Made by a program: the position numbers and the translations under genes
Notes under the pieces: generated by a model
Told to the model about the DNA's origin: nothing
The model's database searches: none
What the model saw: only the letters and a program-made list of their open reading frames with translations
Part shown: positions 38,698-46,741 of the stretch, piece after piece
How the letters are laid out: every line of letters begins with the position of its first letter
Numbering within the stretch: position 1 is the first letter of the stretch
Assembly (NCBI RefSeq): GCF_030159995.1
Contig: NZ_BSNM01000011.1
Coordinates: forward strand, 434,001-498,000
Direction of reading: 5' to 3'
Source of the DNA: Litoribrevibacter albus
Lineage (GTDB): Bacteria > Pseudomonadota > Gammaproteobacteria > Pseudomonadales > Litoribrevibacteraceae
Length of the DNA: 64,000 bases

Positions 38698-39213
38698 ATG
38701 ATCAAGTTCGACGATTTATGGGAAGCACACGCCACCATCAGTGATGTAGATACGCCATGTATGGTCGATGGCAAACCCGCCTTTTCCAACCAATGCGCCA
38801 TTAGAGTAGGTAATGCCCTGGCCCTCTGCGGCTTTGATACCACAACCTTACCAGGTGCCGAGCACTGCTGGCATCACCCAAAATCCGAAGGCCATATTTT
38901 ACGTGCAGAGCAATTAGCTAATGCTTTACAGAAGCATCGCCCCTCCTCCTTTGCAGAAGGAGTGAGCATTCCGGTTGCCGACTTTAAGGATCATATTGAA
39001 GATCAACAGGGCATCATTTTCTTTAAAGATTATTGGTTACGAAATTCCGACGCCCCCGACCAGCCAACCGGTGATCACATTGATTTATGGAACGGTTCAA
39101 GGTTAACAGATTGGACTTCCTGGATTCGAATCAACATGGGGCTTTCCATTGAAGGTGTCTGGTCTGATTTTGAAGCTTCACAAAAAATCATCTTTTGGAA
39201 AGCGCTGAAATGA
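38698..39213 (+). CDS. Tae4-type T6SS peptidoglycan amidase effector
   Basis: Encodes 171 residues without a signal peptide. The block FSNQCAIRVGNALALCG holds the probable catalytic Cys33, and GDHIDLWNGSRLT holds His127 and Asp129, the NlpC/P60-like layout of Tae4 effectors. Tae4 enzymes are injected by type VI secretion and cut the gamma-D-Glu-mDAP bond of rivals. No T6SS structural gene is in this window, so it is an orphan effector here. The next gene overlaps its stop by 4 bases and is the natural immunity candidate. Confidence 0.85.
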   Translation: MIKFDDLWEAHATISDVDTPCMVDGKPAFSNQCAIRVGNALALCGFDTTTLPGAEHCWHHPKSEGHILRAEQLANALQKHRPSSFAEGVSIPVADFKDHIEDQQGIIFFKDYWLRNSDAPDQPTGDHIDLWNGSRLTDWTSWIRINMGLSIEGVWSDFEASQKIIFWKALK

Positions 39214-39416
39214 GCAAAGTAATGTTTGCAACTCTGGGAGGGGTTGCAGGCTGCCTTCTTAGTCTATTGCTCTTTTATCTTGCCGGACAGCTGTGGGGAC
39301 CACTCTATCAAGGCGAAGATGAAGCCACGAGAAACGTCAAAGTGTTCTTCGGAGTAACCGGAGTATTTCTAATCGTGGGCTTAATCATTGGATATCGCTG
39401 CTCCAACAAAGAATAA
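39210..39416 (+). CDS. Small two-helix membrane protein, candidate immunity partner
   Basis: Encodes 68 residues. Two membrane helices (about 4-26 and 45-62) flank a short polar loop (YQGEDEATRNVKV) and the tail is RCSNKE. The start ATG shares the ATGA overlap with the amidase stop, so the two are translationally coupled. Known Tai4 immunity proteins are larger soluble periplasmic proteins, so this is either a different immunity type or an unrelated accessory. No family is recognised. Confidence 0.7.
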   Translation: MSKVMFATLGGVAGCLLSLLLFYLAGQLWGPLYQGEDEATRNVKVFFGVTGVFLIVGLIIGYRCSNKE

Positions 39417-39432
39417 CTTGCCCGCTCCCCTC

Positions 39433-39912
39433 TTATTTCACAGCACAGAGCTGACCGTATCGTGAAATTAGCCGACGATGTCGATGTTTAAAAATGGCTT
39501 TATAGACAGGTAAAAAGAGACGCCCTACCGGACCTAATTTGCTTTGATATTGCACTGTGTCAGTGACCAAACAGCCCTCATCAAGCTCAGTAATCAAACG
39601 AGAATGATGCCAGGCCCGATTCATCAGAGAGCTGGACGTTTCTTTAAACCCCTGCTCGTTGGTTTCCTCAAACTTAAACCGGTGCAGATCAATCGGAAGT
39701 ACCCCAAACAAAGTAATCCAACTGGTAAACAAGACTTCATTGGTAGGCCAGTCAGCTAACGACATGGAGGACCACCGCGCCGGAGCCGACATTCGGATAT
39801 AAGGTCCCAGCTCATTATTGACTCCACCCATCGTCAATAATGCCTTTGATAAGGTATCGGCAGATTCATCCAGTTTGGATTGAAGTTCAAAGCTAATCAT
39901 GGTCACCGTCAT
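39433..39912 (-). CDS. SRPBCC/START-like protein (tentative)
   Basis: Encodes about 159 residues from the ATG at 39912, which shares an ATGA overlap with the upstream gene. The order of strands and helices (GPYIRMSAPARWSSMSLADW, LPIDLHRFKFEETNEQGF, HHSRLITELDEGCLVTDTVQYQSKLGPVGRLFLPVYKAIFKHRHRRL) fits SRPBCC-type lipid or cyclase-like proteins, which end with a long helix. Its function is unknown. It is coupled to the membrane protein upstream. Confidence 0.75.
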   Translation of the reverse strand: MTVTMISFELQSKLDESADTLSKALLTMGGVNNELGPYIRMSAPARWSSMSLADWPTNEVLFTSWITLFGVLPIDLHRFKFEETNEQGFKETSSSLMNRAWHHSRLITELDEGCLVTDTVQYQSKLGPVGRLFLPVYKAIFKHRHRRLISRYGQLCAVK

Positions 39913-40229
39913 TTCCTTTCTAACTCCATGCTTTGTATTGTCCATCCTATGACATAAGTTGGATAAGGCACTAGAAACCACCAGTACCATGCAGACGAAA
40001 AATCAAAAAAGAAAAACACCCAAGCCAAAACAATTGTCCATAAGGGTGCAGAAACCGTAAACCAGAATGTTGCCCCCCAGAGATAACGAGGCAACAGATA
40101 GACTGTGTTTTTATCATTTAACTGCCTGTTCATCCCCAACCCTGCACCCGCTAAGCCCATTGCAGGAATCGTTAGGATAAACACGACAAAGGTAATCAAA
40201 GATCCCAAAATCGTCCATGCTAAAGTCAT
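39909..40229 (-). CDS. Small integral membrane protein, unknown
   Basis: Encodes 106 residues with about three membrane helices (5-28, 48-72, 80-98), Trp/Phe-rich (TIVLAWVFFFFDFSSAWYWWFLV). I do not recognise a family. The stop overlaps the next gene start by 4 bases, so it and the SRPBCC-like protein probably act together. Confidence 0.7.
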   Translation of the reverse strand: MTLAWTILGSLITFVVFILTIPAMGLAGAGLGMNRQLNDKNTVYLLPRYLWGATFWFTVSAPLWTIVLAWVFFFFDFSSAWYWWFLVPYPTYVIGWTIQSMELERK

Positions 40230-40306
40230 TGATCATCCTTAATCAAAACTGAGTGATATTGTCAAAACAGCGTACGTTAAGCCAGTCGACTATAAATCAG
40301 TTTCGC

Positions 40307-40867
40307 TTATTTTTTACAGACGAATTCCCTATCGTCACCGACAAACCGCTGTCCTGTTAATTCAGGCAAGGTTGAATCCATCACGGTATACGCCATATGG
40401 GTGACATACTGCCCTTTGATGTAAGCGTGTTCCACGAGCCGATCCACTGTACCAGTCATTGTGATTGAAAGACCTGTTTTCTGATTCGAAAGAATCAGGA
40501 TGCAAGCGTCCCGATCCAATTCCCATGTACCGTTATATTCATAACCTGACACTTTCCGATAGCCGTAGATAAACTGAGATGGGTCCTGTTTGAATTCGGG
40601 GCTGTCGGCAAACTTGGAGTATTGCTTGGTCAGTCTGAAATCCCGCCCCGTAGGGTACTTAGGACGCTTCCCCTGCTTAAAATCATAATGAAACATAAAC
40701 ATCAGATCGTACTTAGTGGCTTCACCATAGGTTTCCATGCCACCAAAACTGGTTTCAGCTACCTTCCGCCCAGGAGTTTCTGGTGCGCGATAATTAGGCG
40801 GATGGTAAGCATAGAAGCATCCAGAAATAACCAAGACGAAAGGTAAAAGCATCACCAATTTCTTCAT
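40307..40867 (-). CDS. Lipoprotein, copy A of a local paralogous pair
   Basis: Encodes 186 residues. Signal peptide II (MKKLVMLLPFVLVISGC) gives a lipidated Cys17. The mature part contains FGGMETYGEATKYDLMF, RPKYPTGRDFRLTKQYSKFADSPEF, HMAYTVMDSTLPELTGQ and a final Cys pair candidate (FVCKK). It aligns along its length with the lipoprotein at 42215-42805, indicating a duplication. Function is unknown and it is expected in the envelope. Confidence 0.8.
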   Translation of the reverse strand: MKKLVMLLPFVLVISGCFYAYHPPNYRAPETPGRKVAETSFGGMETYGEATKYDLMFMFHYDFKQGKRPKYPTGRDFRLTKQYSKFADSPEFKQDPSQFIYGYRKVSGYEYNGTWELDRDACILILSNQKTGLSITMTGTVDRLVEHAYIKGQYVTHMAYTVMDSTLPELTGQRFVGDDREFVCKK

Positions 40868-40981
40868 AGCACCAAAATCTTGTCTGATTAGTTATGAGAT
40901 CGCTAAGCTACCAAATAAACCATACCTTAACCACTCCTAATCATTCGACAGCGCTAAACAGACACCATGAAGATCAAGAAA

Positions 40982-41434
40982 TTAAGATGACACTAAAGTA
41001 CCTTGCAGCCGTTTCATCATTTTACCCACCAGCACGATTACCACTGCGCCAACTAAAACCGGCGTCAGTAAAAACAGCCAGCTTTGCCCCGTCAGCATGA
41101 TTAATAACGGATTCGCCCCTGCCGGTGGATGCGTTGTTTTCGTGAGTAGCATTGCGCTCACGGCAAGCCCGGTGGCAATAGCTAATGTCAGAGGCGTCAC
41201 GCCAACCAACTGAGTAAAGAACACGCCGATAAAAGCGGTAATTAAGTGCCCGAAAATCACATTCTTTGGCTGAGCCAATGGACTGTCCGGCACACCAAAA
41301 ACAAGCACCGTTGTTGCGCCGAATGGCGCCATGATTAATACCACAGAAGACACTTCCGCGTCGGAATAGGCAAGTACACCGATGGCCAGCGCAGCGCCAA
41401 TACCAGCAAATATTGCCAACAGAAAGTTGTTCAT
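40982..41434 (-). CDS. HPP-family membrane protein
   Basis: Encodes 150 residues with about four or five membrane helices and the family motif THPPAGANPLL. Related HPP proteins have been linked to nitrite transport in chloroplasts and cyanobacteria, but bacterial roles are little known. It is divergent from a TetR gene, and two matching operators lie in the shared promoter region, so it is very likely that regulator's target. Confidence 0.88.
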   Translation of the reverse strand: MNNFLLAIFAGIGAALAIGVLAYSDAEVSSVVLIMAPFGATTVLVFGVPDSPLAQPKNVIFGHLITAFIGVFFTQLVGVTPLTLAIATGLAVSAMLLTKTTHPPAGANPLLIMLTGQSWLFLLTPVLVGAVVIVLVGKMMKRLQGTLVSS

Positions 41435-41500
41435 AGCTCGTCCTTATAGATGATTCGTTTTCATTGAGTGTTTGAATAGGTACATCCCTTTTTCAGCAAA

Positions 41501-41544
41501 GTAGACCGACCTGTCTACCTCACATAGTAGACAAGTCGGTCTAC
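41501..41544. promoter_or_regulatory. Pair of TetR operators between hpp and tetR
   Basis: GTAGACCGACCTGTCTAC (41501-41518) and GTAGACAAGTCGGTCTAC (41527-41544) are 18-bp imperfect palindromes and nearly inverted copies of each other. Arms GTAGAC/GTCTAC are kept in both. They lie 35 bases before the TetR ATG and 67 before the HPP start, suited to repress both. Confidence 0.75.
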
Positions 41545-41578
41545 CCATGTCAATATGCATTCAAACAGGAGAGAAATA

Positions 41579-42145
41579 ATGAGTGACAAGCGCCAACATC
41601 TGGTCGATACCGCACTGAAGCTGTTCTATGAGAAAGGGATCCATTCCATTGGTATCAATGAAATTCTGAAAGTGGCCGGAGTTGCCAAGAAAACGCTCTA
41701 CACACACTTTGAAAGCAAAGAAGCCTTGCTATTAGCAGCGCTAAAACAACGAGATGAGATCTTTGTTCAGTGGTTGGACAACAGACTTGCTGGCGCAGAA
41801 ACCAACCAACAGACGGTTGAAAAAGTATTCAATGCTCTAGAAGAATGGTTCTCAGGCGCAGCACCAGAACTGGGGGATTTTAGAGGGTGTTTCTTCGTTA
41901 ATACATCGGCCGAATTCAGTGATCCGAACAGCGACATTTCCCTGTATTGCCAAGCACATAAGCAACGCGTAAGAGAGTTAATCAAAACGCATATGCCCTT
42001 TTCCAATACGCCGTTACTGGATGCCATCTGCCTCTTGAAAGAAGGTGCCATCAATACCGCGTACGTGGAGCATGATCCTTCCACCCCACGTAAGTGTATT
42101 AAGCTCTTAAATACGCTTGGAAACCTTGAAGGCGCTGATTCCTGA
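41579..42145 (+). CDS. TetR-family repressor of the HPP gene
   Basis: Encodes about 188 residues from the ATG at 41579. The DNA-binding part (KRQHLVDTALKLFYEKGIHSIGI, then EILKVAGVAKKTLYTHFESKEALL) and a C-terminal part with RGCFFVNTSAEFSDP are typical of TetR regulators of the AcrR type. The TAGAC/GTCTA-type operators resemble those of NemR-like electrophile sensors, so a reactive-electrophile ligand is possible, which is inference. Confidence 0.9.
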   Translation: MSDKRQHLVDTALKLFYEKGIHSIGINEILKVAGVAKKTLYTHFESKEALLLAALKQRDEIFVQWLDNRLAGAETNQQTVEKVFNALEEWFSGAAPELGDFRGCFFVNTSAEFSDPNSDISLYCQAHKQRVRELIKTHMPFSNTPLLDAICLLKEGAINTAYVEHDPSTPRKCIKLLNTLGNLEGADS

Positions 42146-42214
42146 AACACGACTGATACTTGGCTGATACAGAATAGCGCCACACTGAATAATCAGCTCG
42201 GGAAAGTACCAGCG

Positions 42215-42805
42215 CTAACGCACTGACGCCTTGTATTCGGGTGAGTTATGAAGACACACAAGGAAGGATGTTTTTGTGTAAAACACCTGCCCAATCAATT
42301 CAGGTATGTCACTTTCCTGAACGGTATAAGCCATGTAGATGGTTGATCTCTCTTTTCGATCATACTTGCCTGTCAAAGTTACTGCCTTAGGGGGTTTCTT
42401 ATTGCTGGCAAAGTTAAATTTTTTCTTATTACTTAACCGCAAAGTACAGGTCTTATAGTCGTAATCTAATATGCCTTTGAAACGAAAATCCGACACTGTT
42501 TGATAGTCAGATACAGGTGTATCCGCTTGATAATCCGGACTATCAGCTGTCGGGGAATAATATTTAGTCAGCTCAAACGTCCGAGTGCTTGGGTATTCCT
42601 GAGGTTTTCCATCCAAATAACGATATTCAAGCCAAAAGGACAGTTCATATTTATTCGCCAAGTTCTTAGTCTCCAGTTCCCCAAAGGTTATGGAACTATG
42701 AACAAAAGCCGTGTTCTCGATATCACGATGGTTTGGACCCTGATAATAAGCAATACATCCAGAAAGAAAGAGTGAAAGAAAAGAGAGCAAAGCAACACGC
42801 TTCAT
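42215..42805 (-). CDS. Lipoprotein, copy B of a local paralogous pair
   Basis: Encodes 196 residues with lipobox LSGC after MKRVALLSFLSLF. It shares with copy A the order GPNHRDIE, ITFGELETKNLANKYELSF, YPSTRTFELTKYYSPTADSPDY, the central CTLRLSNKK and IYMAYTVQESDIPELIGQVF. The copies have diverged strongly but keep the same layout. Its function is unknown. The HPP/TetR pair lies between the two copies. Confidence 0.8.
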   Translation of the reverse strand: MKRVALLSFLSLFLSGCIAYYQGPNHRDIENTAFVHSSITFGELETKNLANKYELSFWLEYRYLDGKPQEYPSTRTFELTKYYSPTADSPDYQADTPVSDYQTVSDFRFKGILDYDYKTCTLRLSNKKKFNFASNKKPPKAVTLTGKYDRKERSTIYMAYTVQESDIPELIGQVFYTKTSFLVCLHNSPEYKASVR

Positions 42806-42954
42806 TGGTTCATCCTTGTTTGTTTGGCTAGCTATCGTTGAAAACCAGCACCCAGTGAATCAAGGCATTGTATGTGAAAACCAAACAAAACAAAAAGTAT
42901 GTAACAACCACTAAATATCAATCAACGCTTCCAACTCCATGAGCAGATAGATTG

Positions 42955-42977
42955 CCCGCTTTAGATATTAAAGCGGG
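42955..42977. terminator. 9-bp hairpin downstream of the 43015 gene
   Basis: CCCGCTTTA and TAAAGCGGG pair around GATAT, 38 bases after the minus-strand stop. No clear T-run follows on either strand, so it is a terminator-like stem rather than a full intrinsic terminator. Confidence 0.5.
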
Positions 42978-43014
42978 GCTTGCTCAGACGTTCCTTAATT
43001 ACTTAGTTCCTTTA

Positions 43015-43389
43015 TTACTGACTAATGATATCCGTACTCGTCACCAGATAAAGCACGAACAAAATAGCGAAGACTAAATTTCCCACACCGACTTTCAAAA
43101 ACTCTTCTTTAGGGAAACTGTATTTTTTGAAACTGATCAGAGAAGCAATGAACGACCACAGCTTGAGGGCAATACCAAACACCAGTAAAGGGACGGCGGA
43201 CGCAGGAACATAAAAGACGTACAAATAAATCAGGGCAAATACAAATGCGGTGCCGCCGGTGAAGATCCGATACTGCATGTAATCAAAAGGCATAGACGCA
43301 TCCGACGTACTTTCAGGCACCGGCTGAAACCACATAGTAAAGGCACCAATCAGGTTATAGACAGCCGCAACAATTAAGACATATTCCAT
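43015..43389 (-). CDS. Four-helix membrane protein, unknown
   Basis: Encodes 124 residues with four predicted membrane helices (2-18, 38-60, 65-85, 100-118), compatible with a small DoxX-like or DUF family protein. No motif fixes the family. It lies 62 bases after the TetR gene on the same strand, so it may be that regulator's cotranscribed partner. Confidence 0.75.
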   Translation of the reverse strand: MEYVLIVAAVYNLIGAFTMWFQPVPESTSDASMPFDYMQYRIFTGGTAFVFALIYLYVFYVPASAVPLLVFGIALKLWSFIASLISFKKYSFPKEEFLKVGVGNLVFAILFVLYLVTSTDIISQ

Positions 43390-43451
43390 ATTATTTTCCT
43401 TTTTCGATAAGTCCGGTTAAGAACATACCGAAAGGAATTAGTATTCACAGC

Positions 43452-44087
43452 CTAACGCGAAACCGAGGTTTCACCTTGCAGATACACCAAAACGATGTGC
43501 TTTAATTCTGTAATCATCAGCGCCATCTTCGTCTGATCGTTGGTGTTCAACACCAAGTCATGCACGGTATTTTCTACCAGGGTATAAACCATTTGTGCCG
43601 CGACTGAGACATCTAACCCCGGTCTCAACTGAGTTTGATAATGACTTAGTGCACTTTCCACTTTACAGAGGATGGACTCCTCACTGCTGTCGTTTTCCTT
43701 CACCTGAAAATGGTTTAAATCCTGACTTAATACGCGATGCAATTCAGGGTCAATCAGATGGCCTTGAACACTGGCATCGATAAAGGCATCCACCATTTCC
43801 TGTAACCGATCCGTTTTCAGGTTTTGTTGTACTTGAGCAAATAAGGACCTGAGTTCCTTAAAGTGCGCTCGTTTCACTTCGGCAATCAGTACCTCTTTTG
43901 ATCCGAAGTACTGATAGAGCGAACCGATACTGACACCCGCTATCTCTGCCACGGTATTGGTATTGAATCCATCTACGCCCTGATCCTTCAAAACACGAGC
44001 AGCCGCTTCTTTAATGGCCGACACCATGAACTGTGAGCGTTTCTGAACTGGTTGTTTTTTAAGGGGAAAACTCGTTTCTTCCGACAT
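43452..44087 (-). CDS. TetR-family regulator divergent from mipA
   Basis: Encodes 211 residues. The N-terminal HTH is clear (VQKRSQFMVSAIKEAAARVLK, VDGFNTNTVAEIAGVSIGSLYQYFGSKEVLI), and a helical ligand domain follows. It is divergent from the mipA-like gene with about 115 bp between starts. Control of mipA and the secreted FAH-fold gene, and of its own downstream membrane gene, is the simplest reading. Confidence 0.9.
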   Translation of the reverse strand: MSEETSFPLKKQPVQKRSQFMVSAIKEAAARVLKDQGVDGFNTNTVAEIAGVSIGSLYQYFGSKEVLIAEVKRAHFKELRSLFAQVQQNLKTDRLQEMVDAFIDASVQGHLIDPELHRVLSQDLNHFQVKENDSSEESILCKVESALSHYQTQLRPGLDVSVAAQMVYTLVENTVHDLVLNTNDQTKMALMITELKHIVLVYLQGETSVSR

Positions 44088-44203
44088 TAGAAAGGCCCAT
44101 CTTAATGCGAGTATTCGTAGTGGCTGTTGAAAAATACACTATATCCATCGTTCGACTGATAACACAACCACCCGTACTGAATATGTTAAAAGGAAAGATC
44201 GTT

Positions 44204-45049
44204 ATGACCTTCTCGAACACCTTGATGGCTGACTCTCGGTTCATCAGGCTCCGATCAACATGGTATGGCCGCTTACACGCCATAACGCCCGTGCTGATTT
44301 TGACTCTGGCTAACCAAGCTCAGGCCCAGAATGACCCTCAGTTCATTATTCTCGGTCCGGCCTTAACGACAGAATACCAAGGCAGTGATGAGTACGAGGC
44401 CGTTCCCATGTTGATTTCAAAGGCCCGCCTTTTCGAGACACCGATTGAGATTGAAGGGTTAACCGCTCGGGCTGAACTCTTTCAACACAACCATTGGAAA
44501 GCGGGGCTAACCACGGAGCTGGATTTCGGGCGTGATTCCGAAGTCGAGAATACAGCCGTTGCCCGAATGGAAGAAATCGATAGCGCCCTCAATGCGGGAA
44601 TCTATTTGTCGAGAGAAGTGCCCGATCTTCTGCTGAACGACGACGCCTTAGAGTTTCGCATGGCGCTCTTCCATGATCTCAGCAATGCACACCAAGGCGC
44701 TTACGGAACACTTTCCGCGTCCTATGAATTGCCCTTAATACTGCCTTTCAAAGTCGAATTCGAATTGGAAACCACCTACGCCAACGAGGATTACATGAAC
44801 ACCTATTTTGGTGTAAACCCAACGGACGCGGCTCAATCCGGCTTCGAAGACTATCAAGCATCACACTCATTTCGGGACATATCCTTCAATACCAACATCG
44901 GAATTTTTACCAGTCCTAACTGGGGCGGGTTTGTGCGCTTGGGCGTCTCTCAGCTATTAGCTGACGCAGAAGACAGCCCCATCGTCAAAGCGGGTGATAG
45001 CACTCAATATTTTGTCGGGCTTGGTGTATTTTATCGCTTAGGAGACTGA
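44204..45049 (+). CDS. MipA/OmpV-family outer-membrane protein
   Basis: Encodes about 281 residues from the ATG at 44204, with AAAGGAAAG upstream. A signal peptide (ITPVLILTLANQAQA) precedes a beta-barrel of alternating strands with FIILGPALTTEYQGSDEYEAVPM near the start and YFVGLGVFYRLGD at the C terminus, as in MipA/OmpV. Relatives include scaffolds for murein hydrolase complexes and metal- or drug-induced porin-like proteins. It ends 3 bases before the secreted FAH-fold gene. Confidence 0.88.
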   Translation: MTFSNTLMADSRFIRLRSTWYGRLHAITPVLILTLANQAQAQNDPQFIILGPALTTEYQGSDEYEAVPMLISKARLFETPIEIEGLTARAELFQHNHWKAGLTTELDFGRDSEVENTAVARMEEIDSALNAGIYLSREVPDLLLNDDALEFRMALFHDLSNAHQGAYGTLSASYELPLILPFKVEFELETTYANEDYMNTYFGVNPTDAAQSGFEDYQASHSFRDISFNTNIGIFTSPNWGGFVRLGVSQLLADAEDSPIVKAGDSTQYFVGLGVFYRLGD

Positions 45050-45052
45050 TTC

Positions 45053-46228
45053 ATGAAAGCACTGTATTTGTTAATGGCTTGGCTGCCTGCGCTCAGCGTG
45101 TCAGCCAATACTATCCTTCCCCTTGAGCAAGGGCTGACACTGGCAGAGATCCGTCACCAAGGCGTGACTCAAACCATCGCCGTATTAGAAGATAACGGTG
45201 AGAACATAAAAGGCATCAACCTTGGAAGCTTGTTCAACCGAGCTCTTTCGACCCGATCTCTCTCTCCGATTGAGCTCTACAATGCGCTTGGCTATGACAA
45301 AATCGTTCAACATCTAACGACCGCATCAAAAGAAAACATCAAAGATTACCCATACCAGCAACTACTGAGCCCGGCAGGAACCCACTCACTGCACTATGCG
45401 GTCGGGCTGAACTATGCAGAACACGCTGCGGAAGTAAATCAACAAGACAAACCGTTCACCTTCTTAAAGGCCGTAAAAGCCACCAGAGAAGAGGCCGTTT
45501 CATATGCACCTAACCGGCTGCTCGATTACGAAGTGGAAATCTGTGCACGACCACTGAACAGCATTTCACAAGCATTAAACACCACTACACAACCACTAAA
45601 CAGCATTACACAACCAAAAATGAAAGAAGCCTCCTTTGGCTATTTTCTTTGCGGTGACTTCACCGACAGAGCAAGGCTACTCAATGAACTGGACTTAAAT
45701 AACCTTCAAAGCGGTAAAGGATTCAGCAATGCCAAAAGCTCTCCGACCTACTTTCCTACTGGCCCTTATATGGTGATCCCGAAAAACAACCGTCAGTTCC
45801 TGGCAGACTTGGAATTGTCTCTCTGGCTCAACGGACAACTACGTCAACAGAGCAACACCCGCCACATGATTTGGTCCACAGAAAGAATCATTGAGGATAT
45901 CTTCCTAGCCCAAAAGACTGGCCGAGATACCTATTCGGAAAACGAACCTGATTGGTTGCCCAACGGTCAGCTTGAACCAAGCGCCAGTATCCTCACAGGT
46001 ACGCCGGAAGGCGTGATTATGAAAGCACCCAGCCTGTGGTATAAGATCCAACACGGGCTGAAATATGTAATCACAGGGGCTTTCTTAACGTCTGACGTCA
46101 GCATCAAAAAATACGTCGTGAACGCCTACATCGAAGACTTGTTTAAAGAGGGTCATTTTTTACAAGAAGGCGATCAATTGACACTGAAAGCCGATTGGTT
46201 AGGCACGATTAACTTAACGGTAGAATAG
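45053..46228 (+). CDS. Secreted fumarylacetoacetate hydrolase-fold enzyme
   Basis: Encodes 391 residues with a short signal peptide (MKALYLLMAWLPALSVSA). The FAH core is visible as YAVGLNYAEHAAEV, FLKAVKAT, the metal-binding D-Y-E-V-E (Glu160, Glu162), CGDFTDR (Asp202), PTGPYMVIP and ILTGTPEGVIMKAPS. FAH enzymes are normally cytosolic, so export is unusual. Residues 167-187 are three 7-residue repeats (PLNSISQ, ALNTTTQ, PLNSITQ) inserted just after the metal-binding strand. It is coupled to mipA, so an envelope role is likely. The substrate is unknown. Confidence 0.88.
   Translation: MKALYLLMAWLPALSVSANTILPLEQGLTLAEIRHQGVTQTIAVLEDNGENIKGINLGSLFNRALSTRSLSPIELYNALGYDKIVQHLTTASKENIKDYPYQQLLSPAGTHSLHYAVGLNYAEHAAEVNQQDKPFTFLKAVKATREEAVSYAPNRLLDYEVEICARPLNSISQALNTTTQPLNSITQPKMKEASFGYFLCGDFTDRARLLNELDLNNLQSGKGFSNAKSSPTYFPTGPYMVIPKNNRQFLADLELSLWLNGQLRQQSNTRHMIWSTERIIEDIFLAQKTGRDTYSENEPDWLPNGQLEPSASILTGTPEGVIMKAPSLWYKIQHGLKYVITGAFLTSDVSIKKYVVNAYIEDLFKEGHFLQEGDQLTLKADWLGTINLTVE
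45551..45613 (+). repeat. Coding 21-bp tandem repeat, three copies
   Basis: Units at 45551-45571, 45572-45592 and 45593-45613 encode PLNSISQ, ALNTTTQ and PLNSITQ. The unit length is a multiple of three, so copy-number changes keep the frame. Confidence 0.85.
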
Positions 46229-46280
46229 CGTTTCATCGTCAACAAATTATTTATAACGAATGACCGGCCACTGATCATGG

Positions 46281-46322
46281 GCAAGTACTTATGAGCAAGT
46301 ACTCATGAGCAGGTACTTATTA
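46281..46322. repeat. 14-bp tandem repeat, three copies
   Basis: GCAAGTACTTATGA, GCAAGTACTCATGA and GCAGGTACTTATTA follow each other without gaps between the FAH-fold gene and the convergent DUF1801 gene. No coding role is possible here. Confidence 0.88.
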
Positions 46323-46353
46323 GAAGGTGAAAGCCAGCCGAAAACAGGATTGT

Positions 46354-46680
46354 TTAACGTAAAGACGCCTGATTGATCAAACCTTCCAGAGCGTCATAGT
46401 TCACATCGGTAGCGTCTTTAAAATTTACATGACGACGGCGCTTACCGGTGCCCTCTAACATACCAGTAGGATCATCCAGTTCAGCACCCAGGCTAAAAGA
46501 AATCTGTACATGTTCTTTATAAATAAAAACGCCACAGAACTGCCCTTCTTTTTGTTCCGGCTTTAAGGTGAACAGCACACCGCCATACTTAGATACTTTT
46601 TCAGCGCTGGGCACAGTGGTCTGGATAAAGTCTTCCAACTGTTCCGCAAGCGACATCAAAAGCAGGGTTTGGTCACTCAT
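46354..46680 (-). CDS. DUF1801-like protein
   Basis: Encodes 108 residues. EKVSKYGGVLFTL, CGVFIYKEHVQISFSLGAEL and TGKRRRHVNFKDATDV fit the YdhG/DUF1801 fold, which includes a heat-stable, SCP2-like or DNA-repair-associated scaffold of unknown role. It is a short cytosolic protein with no evident operon partner; the DODA-type dioxygenase gene downstream reads in the same direction. Confidence 0.7.
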   Translation of the reverse strand: MSDQTLLLMSLAEQLEDFIQTTVPSAEKVSKYGGVLFTLKPEQKEGQFCGVFIYKEHVQISFSLGAELDDPTGMLEGTGKRRRHVNFKDATDVNYDALEGLINQASLR

Positions 46681-46741
46681 GTTTTAAATCCTTTTAATCC
46701 ATTGAGAGTACTGGCTTAGTTTCTTTCAAAGAATGAACACA

